This document shows, in pieces, positions 12,901-26,400 of a DNA stretch of 64,000 nt. Both the position numbers and the translations under genes were made by a program. Under the pieces are notes generated by a model. That model saw nothing but the letters and a program-made list of their open reading frames with translations, searched no databases and was not told the DNA's origin. Source of the DNA: Linyphia triangularis (lineage: Eukaryota; Arthropoda; Arachnida; Araneae; Linyphiidae); NCBI GenBank assembly GCA_963978545.1, contig CAXBTE010000001.1, forward strand, positions 1-64,000, given 5' to 3'. Position 1 is the first letter of the stretch. Every line of letters starts with the position of its first letter.

Positions 12901-13700
12901 ATGAATTATTGTTCAAAAAGTAAAATTTTCAAAATTTTTTCATTGTGGAGAAATTGAATCTAGTATATAGTAAAATTTCCAATTACAATTTTATAATAAT
13001 CAGAAAATATTAAGTGGTTCAAAAGTTGGTCCCAAAAAGTGCACGATCAAAATTTTTCGTCTTCAATTTTCCACATGTTAATCGTACGGAAAACATCAAA
13101 TTTCTTCATTTTAGAATTCTTCCAATTTTTTTAGACCCAGGGTTATTGATAAAATAAGCCGACTCGAATTCCGGAGTCAAATCGTCACATATTCACAACC
13201 AAAATTAAGAAAAGGAAAGCATTTGAGCCTATTTCCCCCCTTGAAAATACACTGTTGTACGATGTTCAATGAATTATTGTCCAAAAAGTAAACTTTTCAA
13301 ATTTTTTTTATTATGAAAAAATTGAAGCTAGTATATAGCAGAATCTCCAATTCCAATTTTATAACACTCAGAAAATATTAAGTGGTTCAAAAGTTGGTCC
13401 CAAAAAGTTCACGATCAAAATTTTTCGTCTTTAATTTTCCACATGTTAATCGTACGGAAAACTTCAAATTTCTTCATTTTAGAATTCTTCCAATTTTTTT
13501 TAGACCCAGGGTTATTGAAAAATTCTCCCGAGTCGAATTTCGCAGTCAAATCGTCACATATTCGCAACCAAAAATAAGAAAAGGAAAGCATTTGAGCCTA
13601 TTTCCCCCATTGAAAATAGACTGGGGGACGATGTTCAATGAATTATTGTTAAAAAAGGAAAATTTTCAAAATTTTTTTATTCTGGAGAAATTGAAACTAG
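9965..13700 (+). repeat. Mixed monomers without a local HOR
   Basis: Ten monomers (anchors 10073, 10440, 10807, 11174, 11541, about 11909, 12278, 12646, about 13014 and 13382) show no duplication within this stretch. Most have relatives far away. The 10073 type (TACGATCAATATT, TTTCTGGAGG) recurs at 17766, 26945, 29144 and 40539. The 10807 type (CCACGTGTTAATC) recurs at 20336, 23638, 24004, 27678 and 35767. The 12646 type (TTTTCCTCATG, ATTGATAAAATC) recurs at 37967 and 42011. The unit at 13382 has an extra T in its poly(T) tract near 13500. Nothing other than satellite is seen. Confidence 0.85.
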
Positions 13701-14755
13701 TATATAGTAGAATCTCCAATTACAATTTTATAACACAAAAAAAATATTAATGTGTTCAAAAGTTGTCCCAAAATGTGCACGATCAAAATATTTCGTTTTT
13801 AATTTGCCACATGTTAATCGTACGGAAAACTTCAAATTTCTTCATTTTAGAATTCTTCCAATTTTTCTAGACCCAGGGTTATTAAAAAAATCACCCGGGT
13901 TGATTTCCAGAGGCAAATCGTCACATATTCGCAACAAAAATAAGAAAAGGAAAGCATTTGAGCCTATTTCCCAAATTGAAAATACACGGGGGGACGTTGT
14001 TTAATGAATTATTGTCCGAAATGTAAAATTTTCAAATTTTTTTTACTATGAAAAAATTGAAAATAGTATATAGCAGAATCTCCAATTCCAATTTTATAAC
14101 ACTCAGAAAATATTAAGTGGTTCGAAAGTTGGTCCCAAAAAGTGCACGACCAAAAATTTTCGTCTTTAATTTTCCACATGTTAATCCTACGGAAAACTTC
14201 AAAATTCTTCATTTTCGAATTCTTTCAATTTTTTTAGACCCAGGGTTATTGAAAAATTCCCCCGAGTCGAATTCCGCTGTCAAATTGTCACATATTCGCA
14301 ACCAAAATAAGAAAAGGAAAGCATTTGAGCCTATTTCAAAAATTGAAAATACACGGGGGGACAATGTTCAATGAATTATTGTTCAAAAAGTAAAATTTTC
14401 AAATTTTTTCATTGTGTAGAAATTGAAGCTAGTATATAGAAGAATCTCCAATTACAATTTTATAACACAAAAAAAATATTAATGTGTTCAAAAGTTGTCC
14501 CAAAAAGTGCACGATCAAAATTTTTCGTTTTTAATTTTCCACATGGTAATTGTACGGAAAACTTCAAATTTCTTCATTTTAGAATTCTTCCAATTTTTTT
14601 AGACCCAGGGTTATTGAAAAATTCCCCCGAGTCGAATTCCGCAGTCAAATCGTCACATATTCGCAACCAAAATAAGAAAAGGAAAGCATTTGAGCCTATT
14701 TCAAAAATTGAAAATACACGGGGGGACGATGTTCAATGAATTATTGTCCAAAAAG
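13701..14755 (+). repeat. Third, partial copy of the 7-mer HOR
   Basis: These 1055 bp match 111-1165 at offset 13590. I noticed one substitution, a C at 13867 inside the T tract. The segment carries the three most diagnostic monomers of the 2570-bp unit (anchors 13750, 14117 and 14482). It enters and leaves that unit in mid-monomer: upstream sequence is of the ATTCTGGAGAAATTGAAACTAG type, and from 14756 it follows the 4840-type monomer. This is a displaced block, not a continuing HOR. Confidence 0.9.
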
Positions 14756-17379
14756 GAAAATTTTCAAATTTTTTTTACTATGAAAATATTGAAGCTAGTA
14801 TATAGAAGATTCTCCAATTACAATTTTATAACACTCAGGAAATATTAAGTGGTTCAAAAATTGGTCCCAAAAAGTGCACAATCAAAATGTTTCGTCTTTA
14901 ATTTTTCCACATGTTAATCATACGGAAAACTTCAAATTTCTTCATTTTAGAATTCTTTCAATTTTTTTAGACCCATTGTTATTGAAAAAATCACCCGACT
15001 CGAATTCCGGAGTCCAATCGTCACATATTCACAACCAAAAATAAGAAAAGGAAAGCATTTGAGCCTATTTCCCCCATTGAAAATAGACTGGGGGACGATG
15101 TTCAATGAATTATTGTTCAAAAAGTAAAATTTTCAAAATTTTTTCATTGTGGAGAAATTGAAGCTAGTATATAGTAAAATCTCCAATTAGAATTTTATAA
15201 CACTCAGAAAATAATAAGTGGTTTAAAAGTTGGTCCCAAAAAAGGCACGATCAAAATTTTTCGTCTTTTATTTTCCACATGTTAATCGTACGGAAAACTT
15301 CAAATGTCTTAATTTTCAAATTTTTTCAATTTTTTTAGACCCAGGGTTATTGAAAAATTCTCCCGAGTCGAATTCCGGAGTCCAATCGTCACATATTCGC
15401 AACCAAATTTAAGAAAAGGAAAGAACTTGAGCCTATTTCCCCCATTGAAAATACACGGTGGGACCATGTTCAATGAATTATTGTTCAAAAAGTAAAATTT
15501 TCAAAATTTTTTCAGTGTAGAGAAATTGAATCTAGTATATAACAGAATCTCCAATTCCAATTTTATAACACTCAGAAAATATTAAGTGGTTCAAAAGTAG
15601 GTCCCAAAAAAGGCACGATCAAAATTTTTCGTCTTTAATTTTCCACATGTTAAACGTACAGAAAACTTCAAATGTCTTAATTTTCAAATTCTTTCAATTT
15701 TTTTAGACCCAGTGTTATTGAAAAATTCTCCCGTGTCGAATTCCGGAGTCCAATCGTCACATATTCACAACCAAAAATAAGAAAAGGAAAGCATTTGAGC
15801 ATATATCCCCCATTGAAAATACACGGGGGACAATGTTCAATGAATTATTGTTCAAAAAGTAAAATTTTCAAATTTTTTCATTGTGTAGAAATTGCAGCTA
15901 GTATATAGTAGAATCTCCAATTACAATTTTATAACACTCAGAAAATATTAAGTGGTTCAAAAGTAGGTCCCAAAAAGTTCACGATCAAAATTTTTCGTCT
16001 TCAATTTTCCACATGTTAATCGTACGGAAAACATCAAATTTCTTCATTTTAGAATAGTTCCAATTTTTTTAGACCCACAGATTATCGAAAAAATCACCCG
16101 AGTTGATTTCCGGAGGCAAATCGTCAAATATTTGCCACAAAAATAAGAAAAGGAAAGCATTTGAGCCTATTTCCCAAATTGAAAATACACGGGGGGACGA
16201 TGTTCAATGAATTATTGTTAAAAAAGGAAAATTTTCAAAATTTTTTCATTCTGGAGAAATTGAAGCTAGTATATAGCAGAATCTCCAATGACAATTTTAT
16301 AACACTAAAAAAATATTAATGTCTTCAAAAGTTGTCCCAAAAAGTGCACGATAAAAATTTTTCGTTTTTAATTTTCCACATGTTAATCGTACGGAAAACT
16401 TCAAATTTCTTCATTTTAGAATTCTTTCAATTTTTTTAGACCCAGGGTTATTGAAAAATTCCCCCGAGTAGAATTCCGCAGTCAAATCGTCACATATTCG
16501 CAACCAAAATAAGAAAAGGAAAGCATTTGAGCCTATTTCAAAAATTGAAAATACACGGGGGGACGAAGTTCAATGAATTATTGTCCAAAAAGGAAAATTT
16601 TCAAATTTTTTTTACTATGAAAAAATTGAAGCTAGTATATAGAAGAATCTCCAATTACAATTTTATAACACTCAGAAAATATTAAGTGGTTCAAAAATTG
16701 GTCCCAAAAAGTGCACGATCAAAATTTTTCGTCTTTAATTTTCTACATGTTAATCGTACTGAAAACTTCAAATTTCTTCATTTTAGAATTCTTCCAATTT
16801 TTTTAGACCCAGGGTTATTAAAAAAATCACCCGAGTTGATTTCCGGAGGCAAATCGTCACATATTCGCAACCAAATTTAAGAAAACGAAAGAACTTGAGC
16901 CTATTTCCCAAACTGAAAATACACAGGGGGACGATGTTCAATGATTTATTGTTAAAAAAGGAAAATTTTCAAAATTTTTTTATTCTGGAGAAATTGAAGC
17001 TAGTATATAGTAGAATCTCCAATTACAATTTTATAACACAAAAAAAATATTAATGTGTTCAAAAGTTGTCCCAAAAAGTGCACGATCAAAATTTTTCGTC
17101 TTTAATTTTCCATATGTTAATCGTACGGAAAACTTCAAATTTCTTCATTTTAGAATTCTTCCAATTTTTTTAGACCCAGGGTTATTGAAAAATTCTCCCG
17201 AGTCGAATTCCGCAGTCAAATCGTCACATATTCGCAACCAAATTTAAGAAAAGGAAAGAACTTGAGCCTATTTCCCCGATTGAAAATACACGGTGGGACG
17301 ATGTTCAATGAATTATTGTCCAAAAAGTAAAATTTTCACATTTTTTTAGTGTAGAGAAATTGAATCTAGTATATAGCAG
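14756..17379 (+). repeat. Mixed monomers, including a partial relative of the 6-mer HOR
   Basis: Positions 14756-15174 continue the match to 4840-5258. Monomers near 15218 and 15585 recur near 21804 and 22171. From about 15840 to 17150 the order follows the 6-mer HOR (offset 8080 to 7760-9070), with a chimeric unit at 17053 that leaves the 6-mer type in its second half. The last unit has the GTGTAGAGAAATTGAATC tail and is cut at 17379 by the rearrangement described next. Confidence 0.85.
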
Positions 17380-17469
17380 AAAAAATTGAAAGAATTCTAA
17401 AATGAAGAAATTTGAAGTTTTCCGTATGATTAACATGTGGAAAAATTAAAGACGAAACATTTTGATTGT
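17380..17469 (-). repeat. Inverted 90-bp monomer fragment inside the array
   Basis: These 90 bases are the exact reverse complement of 4962-5051 and of 14878-14967, with all 90 positions matching on my reading. They belong to the CACAATCAAAATGTTTCG monomer type. They are the only minus-strand satellite in the window. The left junction lies in a run of six A after ATATAGCAG. The fragment, with the short repeats after it, replaces about 139 bp of a normal monomer, so the distance from the 17053 anchor to the 17766 anchor is 713 bp instead of about 734. An inverted copy with filler at one edge suggests template switching during repair; this is inference. Confidence 0.93.
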
Positions 17470-17497
17470 CATTTCATTGTCATTGTCATTGTTCATT
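17470..17497 (+). repeat. TCATTG hexamer repeat at the rearrangement joint
   Basis: Three perfect TCATTG units lie at 17474-17491, flanked by a partial CATT at 17470-17473 and TTCATT at 17492-17497. No other monomer has this hexamer array. Direct-orientation satellite resumes as TTCATTTTCGAATTC, so the TCATT core may have been seeded by the flanking TTCATTTT and expanded by slippage while the joint formed. Confidence 0.9.
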
Positions 17498-20400
17498 TTC
17501 GAATTCTTTCAATTTTTTTAGACCCAGGGTTATTGAAAAATTCCCCCGAGTCGAATTCCGCAGTCAAATCGTCACATATTCGCAACCAAAATAAGAAAAG
17601 GAAAGCATTTGAGCCTATTTCAAAAATTGAAAATACACGGGGGGACAATGTTCAATGAATTATTGTTCAAAAAATAAAATTTTCAAATTTTTTCATTGTG
17701 TAGAAATTGAAGCTAGTATATAGTAGAATCTCCAATTACAATTTTATAACACTAAAAAAATATTAATGTGTTCAAAAGTTGTCCCAAAAAGTGTACGATC
17801 AATATTTTTCGTTTTTAATTTTCCACAAGTTAATAGTACGGAAAACTTCAAATTTCTTCTTTTTAGAATTCTTCCAATTTTTTTTAGACCCAGGGTTATT
17901 AAAAAAATCACCCGTGTTGATTTCTGGAGGCAAATCGTCACATATTCGCAACAAAAATAAGAAAAGGAAAGCATTCTGGCCTATTTCCCAAATTGAAAAT
18001 AGACGGGGGGGACGATGTTCAATGAATTATTGTCCGAAATGTAAAATTTTCAAATTTTTTTTACTATGAAAAAATTGAAGCTGTATAAAGCAGAATCTCC
18101 AATTCCAATTTTATAACACTCAGAAAATATTAAGTGGTTCAAAAGTTGGTCCCAAAAAGTTCACGATCAAAATTTTTCGTCTTTAATTTACCACATGTTA
18201 ATCGTAAGGAAAACTTCAAATTTCTTCATTTTTGAATTCTTCCAATTTTTTTAGACCCACAGATTATTGAAAAAATCACCCCAATTGATTTCCGCAGTCA
18301 AATCGTCATATATTCGCAACCAAAATAAGAAAAGGAAAGCATTTGAGCCTATTTCAAAAATTGAAAATACACGGGGGGACGATGTTCAATGAATTATTGT
18401 CCGAAATGTAAAATTTTCAAATTTTTTTTACTATGAAAAAATTGAAAATAGTATATAGCAGAATCTCCAATTCCAATTTTATAACACTCAGAAAATACTA
18501 AATGGTTCAAAAGTTGGTCCCAAAAAGTGCACGACCAAAAATTTTCGTCTTTAATTTTCCACATGTTAATCCTACGGAAAACTTCAAATGTCTTAATTTT
18601 CAAATTCTTTCAATTTTTTTAGACCCAGTATTATTGAAAAATTCTCCCGAGTCGAATTCCGGAGTCCAATCGTCACATATTCACAACCAAAAATAAGAAA
18701 AGGAAAGCATTTGAGCATATATCCCCCATTGAAAATACACGGGGGGACAATGTTCAATGAATTATTGTTCAAAAAGTAAAATTTTCAAATTTTTTCATTG
18801 TGTAGAAATTGCAGCTAGTATATAGTAGAATCTCCAATTACAATTTTATAACACTCAGAAAATATTAAGTGGTTCAAAAGTAGGTCCCAAAAAGTTCACG
18901 TTTAAAATTTTTCGTCTTCAATTTTCCACATGTTAATCGTACGGAAAACATCAAATTTCTTCATTTTAGAATTCTTCCAATTTTTTTAGACCCACAGATT
19001 ATCGAAAAAATCACCCGAGTTGATTTCCGGAGGCAAATCGTCAAATATTTGCCACAAAAATAAGAAAAGGAAAGCATTTTAGCCTCTTTCCCAAATTGAA
19101 AATACACGGGGGGACGATGTTCAATGAATTATTGTTAAAAAAGGAAAATTTTCAAAATTTTTTCATTCTGGAGAAATTGAAGCTAGTATATAGCAGAATC
19201 TCCAATGACAATTTTATAACACTAAAAAAATATTAATGTGTTCAAAAGTTGTCCCAAAAAGTGCACGACCAAAAATTTTCGTCTTTAATTTTCCACATGT
19301 TAATCCTACGGAAAACTTCAAAATTCTTCATTTTCGAATTCTTTCAATTTTTTTAGACCCAGGGTTATTGAAAAATTCCCCCGAGTCGAATTCCGCAGTC
19401 AAATCGTCACATATTCGCAACCAAAATAAGAAAAGGAAAGCATTTGAGCCTATTTCAAAAATTGAAAATACACGGGGGGACAATGTTCAATGAATTATTG
19501 TTCAAAAAGTAAAATTTTCAAATTTTTTCATTGTGTAGAAATTGAAGCTAGTATATAGTAGAATCTCCGATTACAATTTTATAACACTCAGAAAATATTA
19601 AGTGGTTCAAAAGTAGGTCCCAAAAAGTTCACGATCAAAATTTTTCGTCTTCAATTTTTCCACATGTTAATCATACGGAAAACTTCAAATTTCTTCTTTT
19701 TAGAATTCTTCCAAATTTTTTTAGACCCAGGGTTATTAAAAAAATCACCCGTGTTGATTTCTGGAGGCAAATCGTCACATATTCGCAACCAAATTTAAAA
19801 AAGGAAAGAACTTGAGCCTATTTCCCCCATTGAAAATACACAGTGGGACCATGTTCAATGAATAATTGTTCAAAAAGTAAAATTTTCAAATTTTTTTTAC
19901 TATGAAAAAATTGAAGCTGTATAAAGCAGAATCTCCAATTCCAATTTTATAACACTCAGAAAATATTAAGTGGTTCAAAAGTTGGTCCAAAAAAGTTCAC
20001 GATCAAAATTTTTCGTCTTTAATTTACCACATGTTAATCGTAAGGAAAACTTCAAATTTCTTCATTTTTGAATTCTTTTAATTTTTTTAGACCCAGGGTT
20101 ATTGAAAAATTCCCCCGACTCGAATTCCGGAGTCCAATCGTCACATATTCGCAACAAAAATAGGAAAAGGAAAGCATTTAAGCCTATTTCCCAAATTGAA
20201 AATATACCGTTGGACGATGTTCAATGAATTATTGTCCAAAAAGTTAAATTTTCACATTTTTTTTACTATGAAAAAATTGAAAATAGTATATAGTAGAATC
20301 TCCAATTACAATTTTATAACACAAAAAAAATATTAATGTGTTCAAAAGTTGTCCCAAAAAGTGCACGATCAAAATTTTTCGTTTTTAATTTTCCACGTGT

Positions 20401-23400
20401 TAATCGTACGGAAAACTTCAAATGTCTTAATTTTCAAATTTTTTCAATTTCTTTAGACCCAGGGTTATTGAAAAATTCTCCCGAGTCGAATTCCGCAGTC
20501 AAATCGTTACATATTCGCAACCAAATTTAAAAAAGGAAAGAACTTGAGCCTATTTCCCCCATTGAAAATACACGGTGGGACCATGTTCAATGAATAATTG
20601 TTCAAAAAGTAAAATTTTCAAATTTTTTTTACTATGAAAAAATTGAAGCTAGTATATAGAAGAATCTCCAATTACAATTTTATAACACTCAGAAAATATT
20701 AAGTGGTTCAAAAATTGGTCCCAAAAAGTGCACGATCAAAATTTTTCGTCTTTAATTTTCCACATGTTAATCGTACGGAAAACTTCAAATTTCTTCATTT
20801 TAGAATTCTTCCAATTTTTTTAGACCCAGGGTTATTAAAAAAATCACCCGAGTTAATTTCCGGAGGCAAATCGTCACATATTCGCAACCAAATTTAAGAA
20901 AAGGAAAGAACTTGAGCCTATTTCCCAAATTGAAAATACACGGGGGACGATGTTCAATGATTTATTGTTAAAAAAGGAAAATTTTCAAATTTTTTTTATT
21001 CTGGAGAAATTGAAGCTAGTATATAGAAGAATCTCCAATTACAATTTTATAACACAAAAAAAATATTAATGTGTTCAAAAGTTGTCCCAAAAAGTGCACG
21101 ATCAAAATTTTTCGTTTTTAATTTTCCACATGGTAATCGTACGGAAAACTTCAAATTTCTTCATTTTAGAATTCTTCCAATTTTTTTAGACCCAGGATTA
21201 TTGAAAAATTCCCCCGAGTCGAATTCCGGAGGCAAATCGTCACATATTCGCAACCAAAATAAGAATAGGAAAGCATTTGAGCTTATTTCAAAAATTGAAA
21301 ATACACGGGGGGACGATGTTCAATGAATTATTGTCCGAAATGTAAAATTTTCAAATTTTTTTTACTATGAAAAAATTGAAAATAGTGTATAGCAGAATCT
21401 CTAATTCCAATTTTATAACACTCAGAAAATATTAAGTGGTTTAAAAGTTGGTCCCAAAAAAAGCACGATCAAAATTTTTCGTCTTTAATTTTCCACATGT
21501 TAATCGTACGGAAAACTTCGAATGTCTTAATTTTCAAATTTTTTCAATTTCTTTAGACCCAGGGTTATTGAAAAATTCTCCCGAGTCGAATTCCGCAGTC
21601 AAATCGTCACATATTCGCAACCAAATTTAAGAAAAGGAAAGAACTTGAGCCTATTTCCCCCATTGAAAATACACGGTGGGACAATGTTCAATGAATTATT
21701 CTTCAAAAAGTAAAATTTTCAAAATTTTTTCATTGTGGAGATATTGAAGCTAGTATATAGTAAAATCTCCAATTAGAATTTTATAACACTCAGAAAATAA
21801 TAAGTGGTTTAAAAGTTGGTCCCAAAAAAGGCACGATCAAAATTTTTCGTCTTTTATTTTCCACATGTTAATCGTACGGAAAACTTCAAATGTCTTAATT
21901 TTCAAATTTTTTCAATTTTTTTAGACCCAGGGTTATTGAAAAATTCTCCCGAGTCGAATTCCGGAGTCCAATCGTCACATATTCGCAACCAAATTTAAGA
22001 AAATGAAAGAACTTGAGCCTATTTCCAGCATTGAAAATACACGGTGGGACCATGTTCAATGAATTATTGTTCAAAAAGTAAAATTTTCAAAATTTTTTCA
22101 GTGTAGAGAAATTGAATCTAGTATATAACAGAATCTCCAATTCCAATTTTATAATACTCAGAAAATATTAAGTGGTTCAAAAGTAGGTTCCAAAAAATGC
22201 ACGATCAAAATTTTTCGTCTTTAATTTTCCACATGTTAAACGTACAGAAAACTTCAAATGTCTTAATTTTCAAATTCTTTCAATTTTTTTAGACCCAGTG
22301 TTATTGAAAAATTCTCCCGAGTCGAATTCCGGAGTCCAATCGTCCCATATTCACAACCAAAAATAAGAAAAGGAAAGCATTTGAGCATATATCCCCCATT
22401 GAAAATACACGGGGGGACAATGTTCAATGAATTATTGTTCAAAAAGTAAAATTTTCAAATTTTTTCATTGTGTAGAAATTGCAGCTAGTATATAGTAGAA
22501 TCTCCAATTACAATTTTATAACACTCAGAAAATATTAAGTGGTTCAAAAGTAGGTCCCAAAAAGTTCACGATCAAAATTTTTCGTCTTTAATTTTCCACA
22601 TGTTAATCGTACGGAAAACTTCAAATTTCTTCATTTTAGAATTCTTTCAATTTTTTTAGACCCAGGGTTATTGAAAAATTCCCCCGAGTAGAATTCCGCA
22701 GTCAAATCGTCATATATTCGCAACCAAAATAAGAAAAGGAAAGCATTTGAGCCTATTTCAAAAATTGAAAATACACGGGGGGACGAAGTTCAATGAATAA
22801 TTGTCCAAAAAGGAAAATTTTCAAATTTTTTTTACTATGAAAAAATTGAAGCTAGTATATAGAAGAATCTCCAATTACAATTTTATAACACTCAGAAAAT
22901 ATTAAGTGGTTCAAAAATTGGTCCCAAAAAGTGCACGATCAAAATTTTTCGTCTTTAATTTTCTACATGTTAATCGTACGGAAAACTTCAAATTTCTTCA
23001 TTTTAGAATTCTTCAAATTTTTTTAGACCCAGGGTTATTAAAAAAATCACCCGTGTTGATTTCTGGAGGCAAATCGTCACATATTCGCAACAAAAATAAG
23101 AAAAGGAAAGCATTCTGGCCTATTTCCCAAATTGAAAATAGACGGGGGGACGATGTTCAATGAATTATTGTCCGAAATGTAAAATTTTCAAATTTTTTTT
23201 ACTATGAAAAAATTGAAGCTGTATAAAGCAGAATCTCCAATTCCAATTTTATAACACTCAGAAAATATTAAGTGGTTCAAAAGTTGGTCCCAAAAAGTTC
23301 ACGATCAAAATTTTTCGTCTTTAATTTACCACATGTTAATCGTAAGGAAAACTTCAAATTTCTTCATTTTTGAATTCTTTTAATTTTTTTAGACCCAGGG

Positions 23401-26400
23401 TTATTGAAAAATTCTCCCGACTCGAATTCCGGAGTCCAATCGTCACATATTCGCAACAAAAATAAGAAAAGGAAAGCATTTAAGCCTATTTCCCAAATTG
23501 AAAATATACCGGGGGACGATGTTCAATGAATTATTGTCCAAAAAATAAAATTTTCACATTTTTTTTACTATGAAAAAATTGAAAATAGTATATAGTAGAA
23601 TCTCCAATTACAATTTTATAACACAAAAAAAATATTAATGTGTTCAAAAGTTGTCCCAAAAAGTGCACGATCAAAATTTTTCGTTTTTAATTTTCCACGT
23701 GTTAATCGTACGGAAAACTTCAAATGTCTTAATTTTCAAATTTTTTCAATTTCTTTAGACCCAGGGTTATTGAAAAATTCTCCCGAGTCGAATTCCGCAG
23801 TCAAATCGTCACATATTCGCAACCAAATTTAAAAAAGGAAAGAACTTGAGCCTATTTCCCCCATTGAAAATACACAGTGGGACCATGTTCAATGAATAAT
23901 TGTTCAAAAAGTAAAATTTTCAAATTTTTTTTACTATGAAAAAATTGAAGCTAGTATATAGAAGAATCTCCAATTACAATTTTATAACACTCAGAAAATA
24001 TTAATGTGTTCAAAAGTTGTCCCAAAAAGTGCACGATCAAAATTTTTCGTTTTTAATTTTCCACGTGTTAATCGTACGGAAAACTTCAAATGTCTTAATT
24101 TTCAAATTTTTTCAATTTCTTTAGACCCAGGGTTATTGAAAAATTCTCCCGAGTCGAATTCCGCAGTCAAATCGTCACATATTCGCAACCAAATTTAAGA
24201 AAAGGAAAGAACTTGAGCCTATTTCCCAAATTGAAAATACACGGGGGGACGATGTTCAATGATTTATTGTTAAAAAAGGAAAATTTTCAAATTTTTTTTA
24301 TTCTGGAGAAATTGAAGCTAGTATATAGAAGAATCTCCAATTACAATTTTATAACACAAAAAAAATATTAATGTGTTCAAAAGTTGTCCCAAAAAGTGCA
24401 CGATCAAAATTTTTCGTTTTTAATTTTCCACATGGTAATCGTACGGAAAAACTTCAAATTTCTTCATTTTAGAATTCTTCCAATTTTTTTAGACCCACAG
24501 ATTATTGAAAAAATCACCCCAATTGATTTCCGCAGTCAAATCGTCACATATTCGCAACCAAAATAAGAAAAGGAAAGCATTTGAGCCTATTTCAAAAATT
24601 GAAAATACACGGGGGGACGATGTTCAATGAATTATTGTCCGAAATGTAAAATTTTCAAATTTTTTTTACTATGAAAAAATTGAAAATAGTATATAGCAGA
24701 ATCTCCAATTCCAATTTTATAACACTCAGAAAATATTAAGTGGTTCGAAAGTTGGTCCCAAAAAGTGCACGACCAAAATTTTTCGTTTTTAATTTTCCAC
24801 ATGTTAATCGTACGGAAAACATCAAATTTCTTCATTTTAGAATTCTTCCAATTTTTTTAGACCCACAGATTATTGAAAAAATCACCCCAATTGATTTCCG
24901 CAGTCAAATCGTCACATATTCGCAACCAAAATAAGAAAAGGAAAGCATTTGAGCCTATTTCAAAAATTGAAAATACACGGGGGGACGATGTTCAATGAAT
25001 TATTGTCCGAAATGTAAAATTTTCAAATTTTTTTTACTATGAAAAAATTGAAAATAGTATATAGCAGAATCTCCAATTCCAATTTTATAACACTCAGAAA
25101 ATATTAAATGGTTCAAAAGTTGGTCCCAAAAAGTGCACGACCAAAAATTTTCGTCTTTAATTTTCCACATGTTAATCCTACGGAAAACTTCAAAATTCTT
25201 CATTTTCGAATTCTTTCAATTTTTTTAGACCCAGAGTTATTGAAAAATACCCCCGAGTCGAATTCCGCAGTCAAATCGTCACATATTCGCAACCAAATTT
25301 AAGAAAAGGAAAGAACTTGAGCCTATTTCCCCCATTGAAAATACACGGTGGGACCCTGTTCAATGAATTATTGTTCAAAAAGTAAAATTTTCAAAATTTT
25401 TTCAGTGTAGAGAAATTGAATCTAGTATATAGCAGAATCTCCAATTCCAATTTTATAACACTCAGAAAATATTAAGTGGTTCAAAAGTAGGTCCCAAAAA
25501 AGGCACGATCAAAATTTTTCGTCTTTAATTTTCCACATGTTAAACGTACAGAAAACTTCAAATGTCTTAATTTTCAAATTCTTTCAATTTTTTTAGACCC
25601 AGTGTTATTGAAAAATTCTCCCGAGTCGAATTCCGGAGTCCAATCGTCACATATTCACAACCAAAAATAAGAAAAGGAAAGCATTTGAGCATATATCCCC
25701 CATTGAAAATACACGGGGGGACAATGTTCAATGAATTATTGTTCAAAAAGTAAAATTTTCAAATTTTTTCATTGTGTAGAAATTGCAGCTAGTATATAGT
25801 AGAATCTCCAATTACAATTTTATAACACTCAGAAAATATTAAGTGGTTCAAAAGTAGGTCCCAAAAAGTTCACGATCAAAATTTTTCGTCTTCAATTTTC
25901 CACATGTTAATCGTACGGAAAACATCAAATTTCTTCATTTTAGAATTCTTCCAATTTTTTTAGACCCACAGATTATCGAAAAAATCACCCGAGTTGATTT
26001 CCGGAGGCAAATCGTCAAATATTTGCCACAAAAATAAGAAAAGGAAAGCATTTGAGCCTCTTTCCCAAATTGAAAATACACGGGGGGACGATGTTCAATG
26101 AATTATTGTTAAAAAAGGAAAATTTTCAAAATTTTTTCATTCTGGAGAAATTGAAGCTAGTATATAGCAGAATCTCCAATGACAATTTTATAACACTAAA
26201 AAAATATTAATGTGTTCAAAAGTTGTCCCAAAAAGTGCACGACCAAAAATTTTCGTCTTTAATTTTCCACATGTTAATCCTACGGAAAACTTCAAAATTC
26301 TTCATTTTCGAATTCTTCCAATTTTTTTAGACCCACAGATTATCGAAAAAATCACCCGAGTAGATTTCCGGAGGCAAATCGTCAAATATTTGCCACAAAA

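Noticed and set aside
13382..13750. A longer 122-codon ORF
   Set aside because: It arises because an extra T near 13500 moves the reading frame into the next part of the satellite. It is not a distinct gene.
17380..17497. Transposon insertion at the rearranged site
   Set aside because: All sequence there is either satellite in inverted orientation or a short hexamer repeat. There are no terminal repeats and no target-site duplication.
17437..17658. ORF spanning the rearranged monomer, with a novel N-terminus
   Set aside because: Its start lies inside the inverted satellite fragment and the TCATTG repeats. It is a by-product of the rearrangement.
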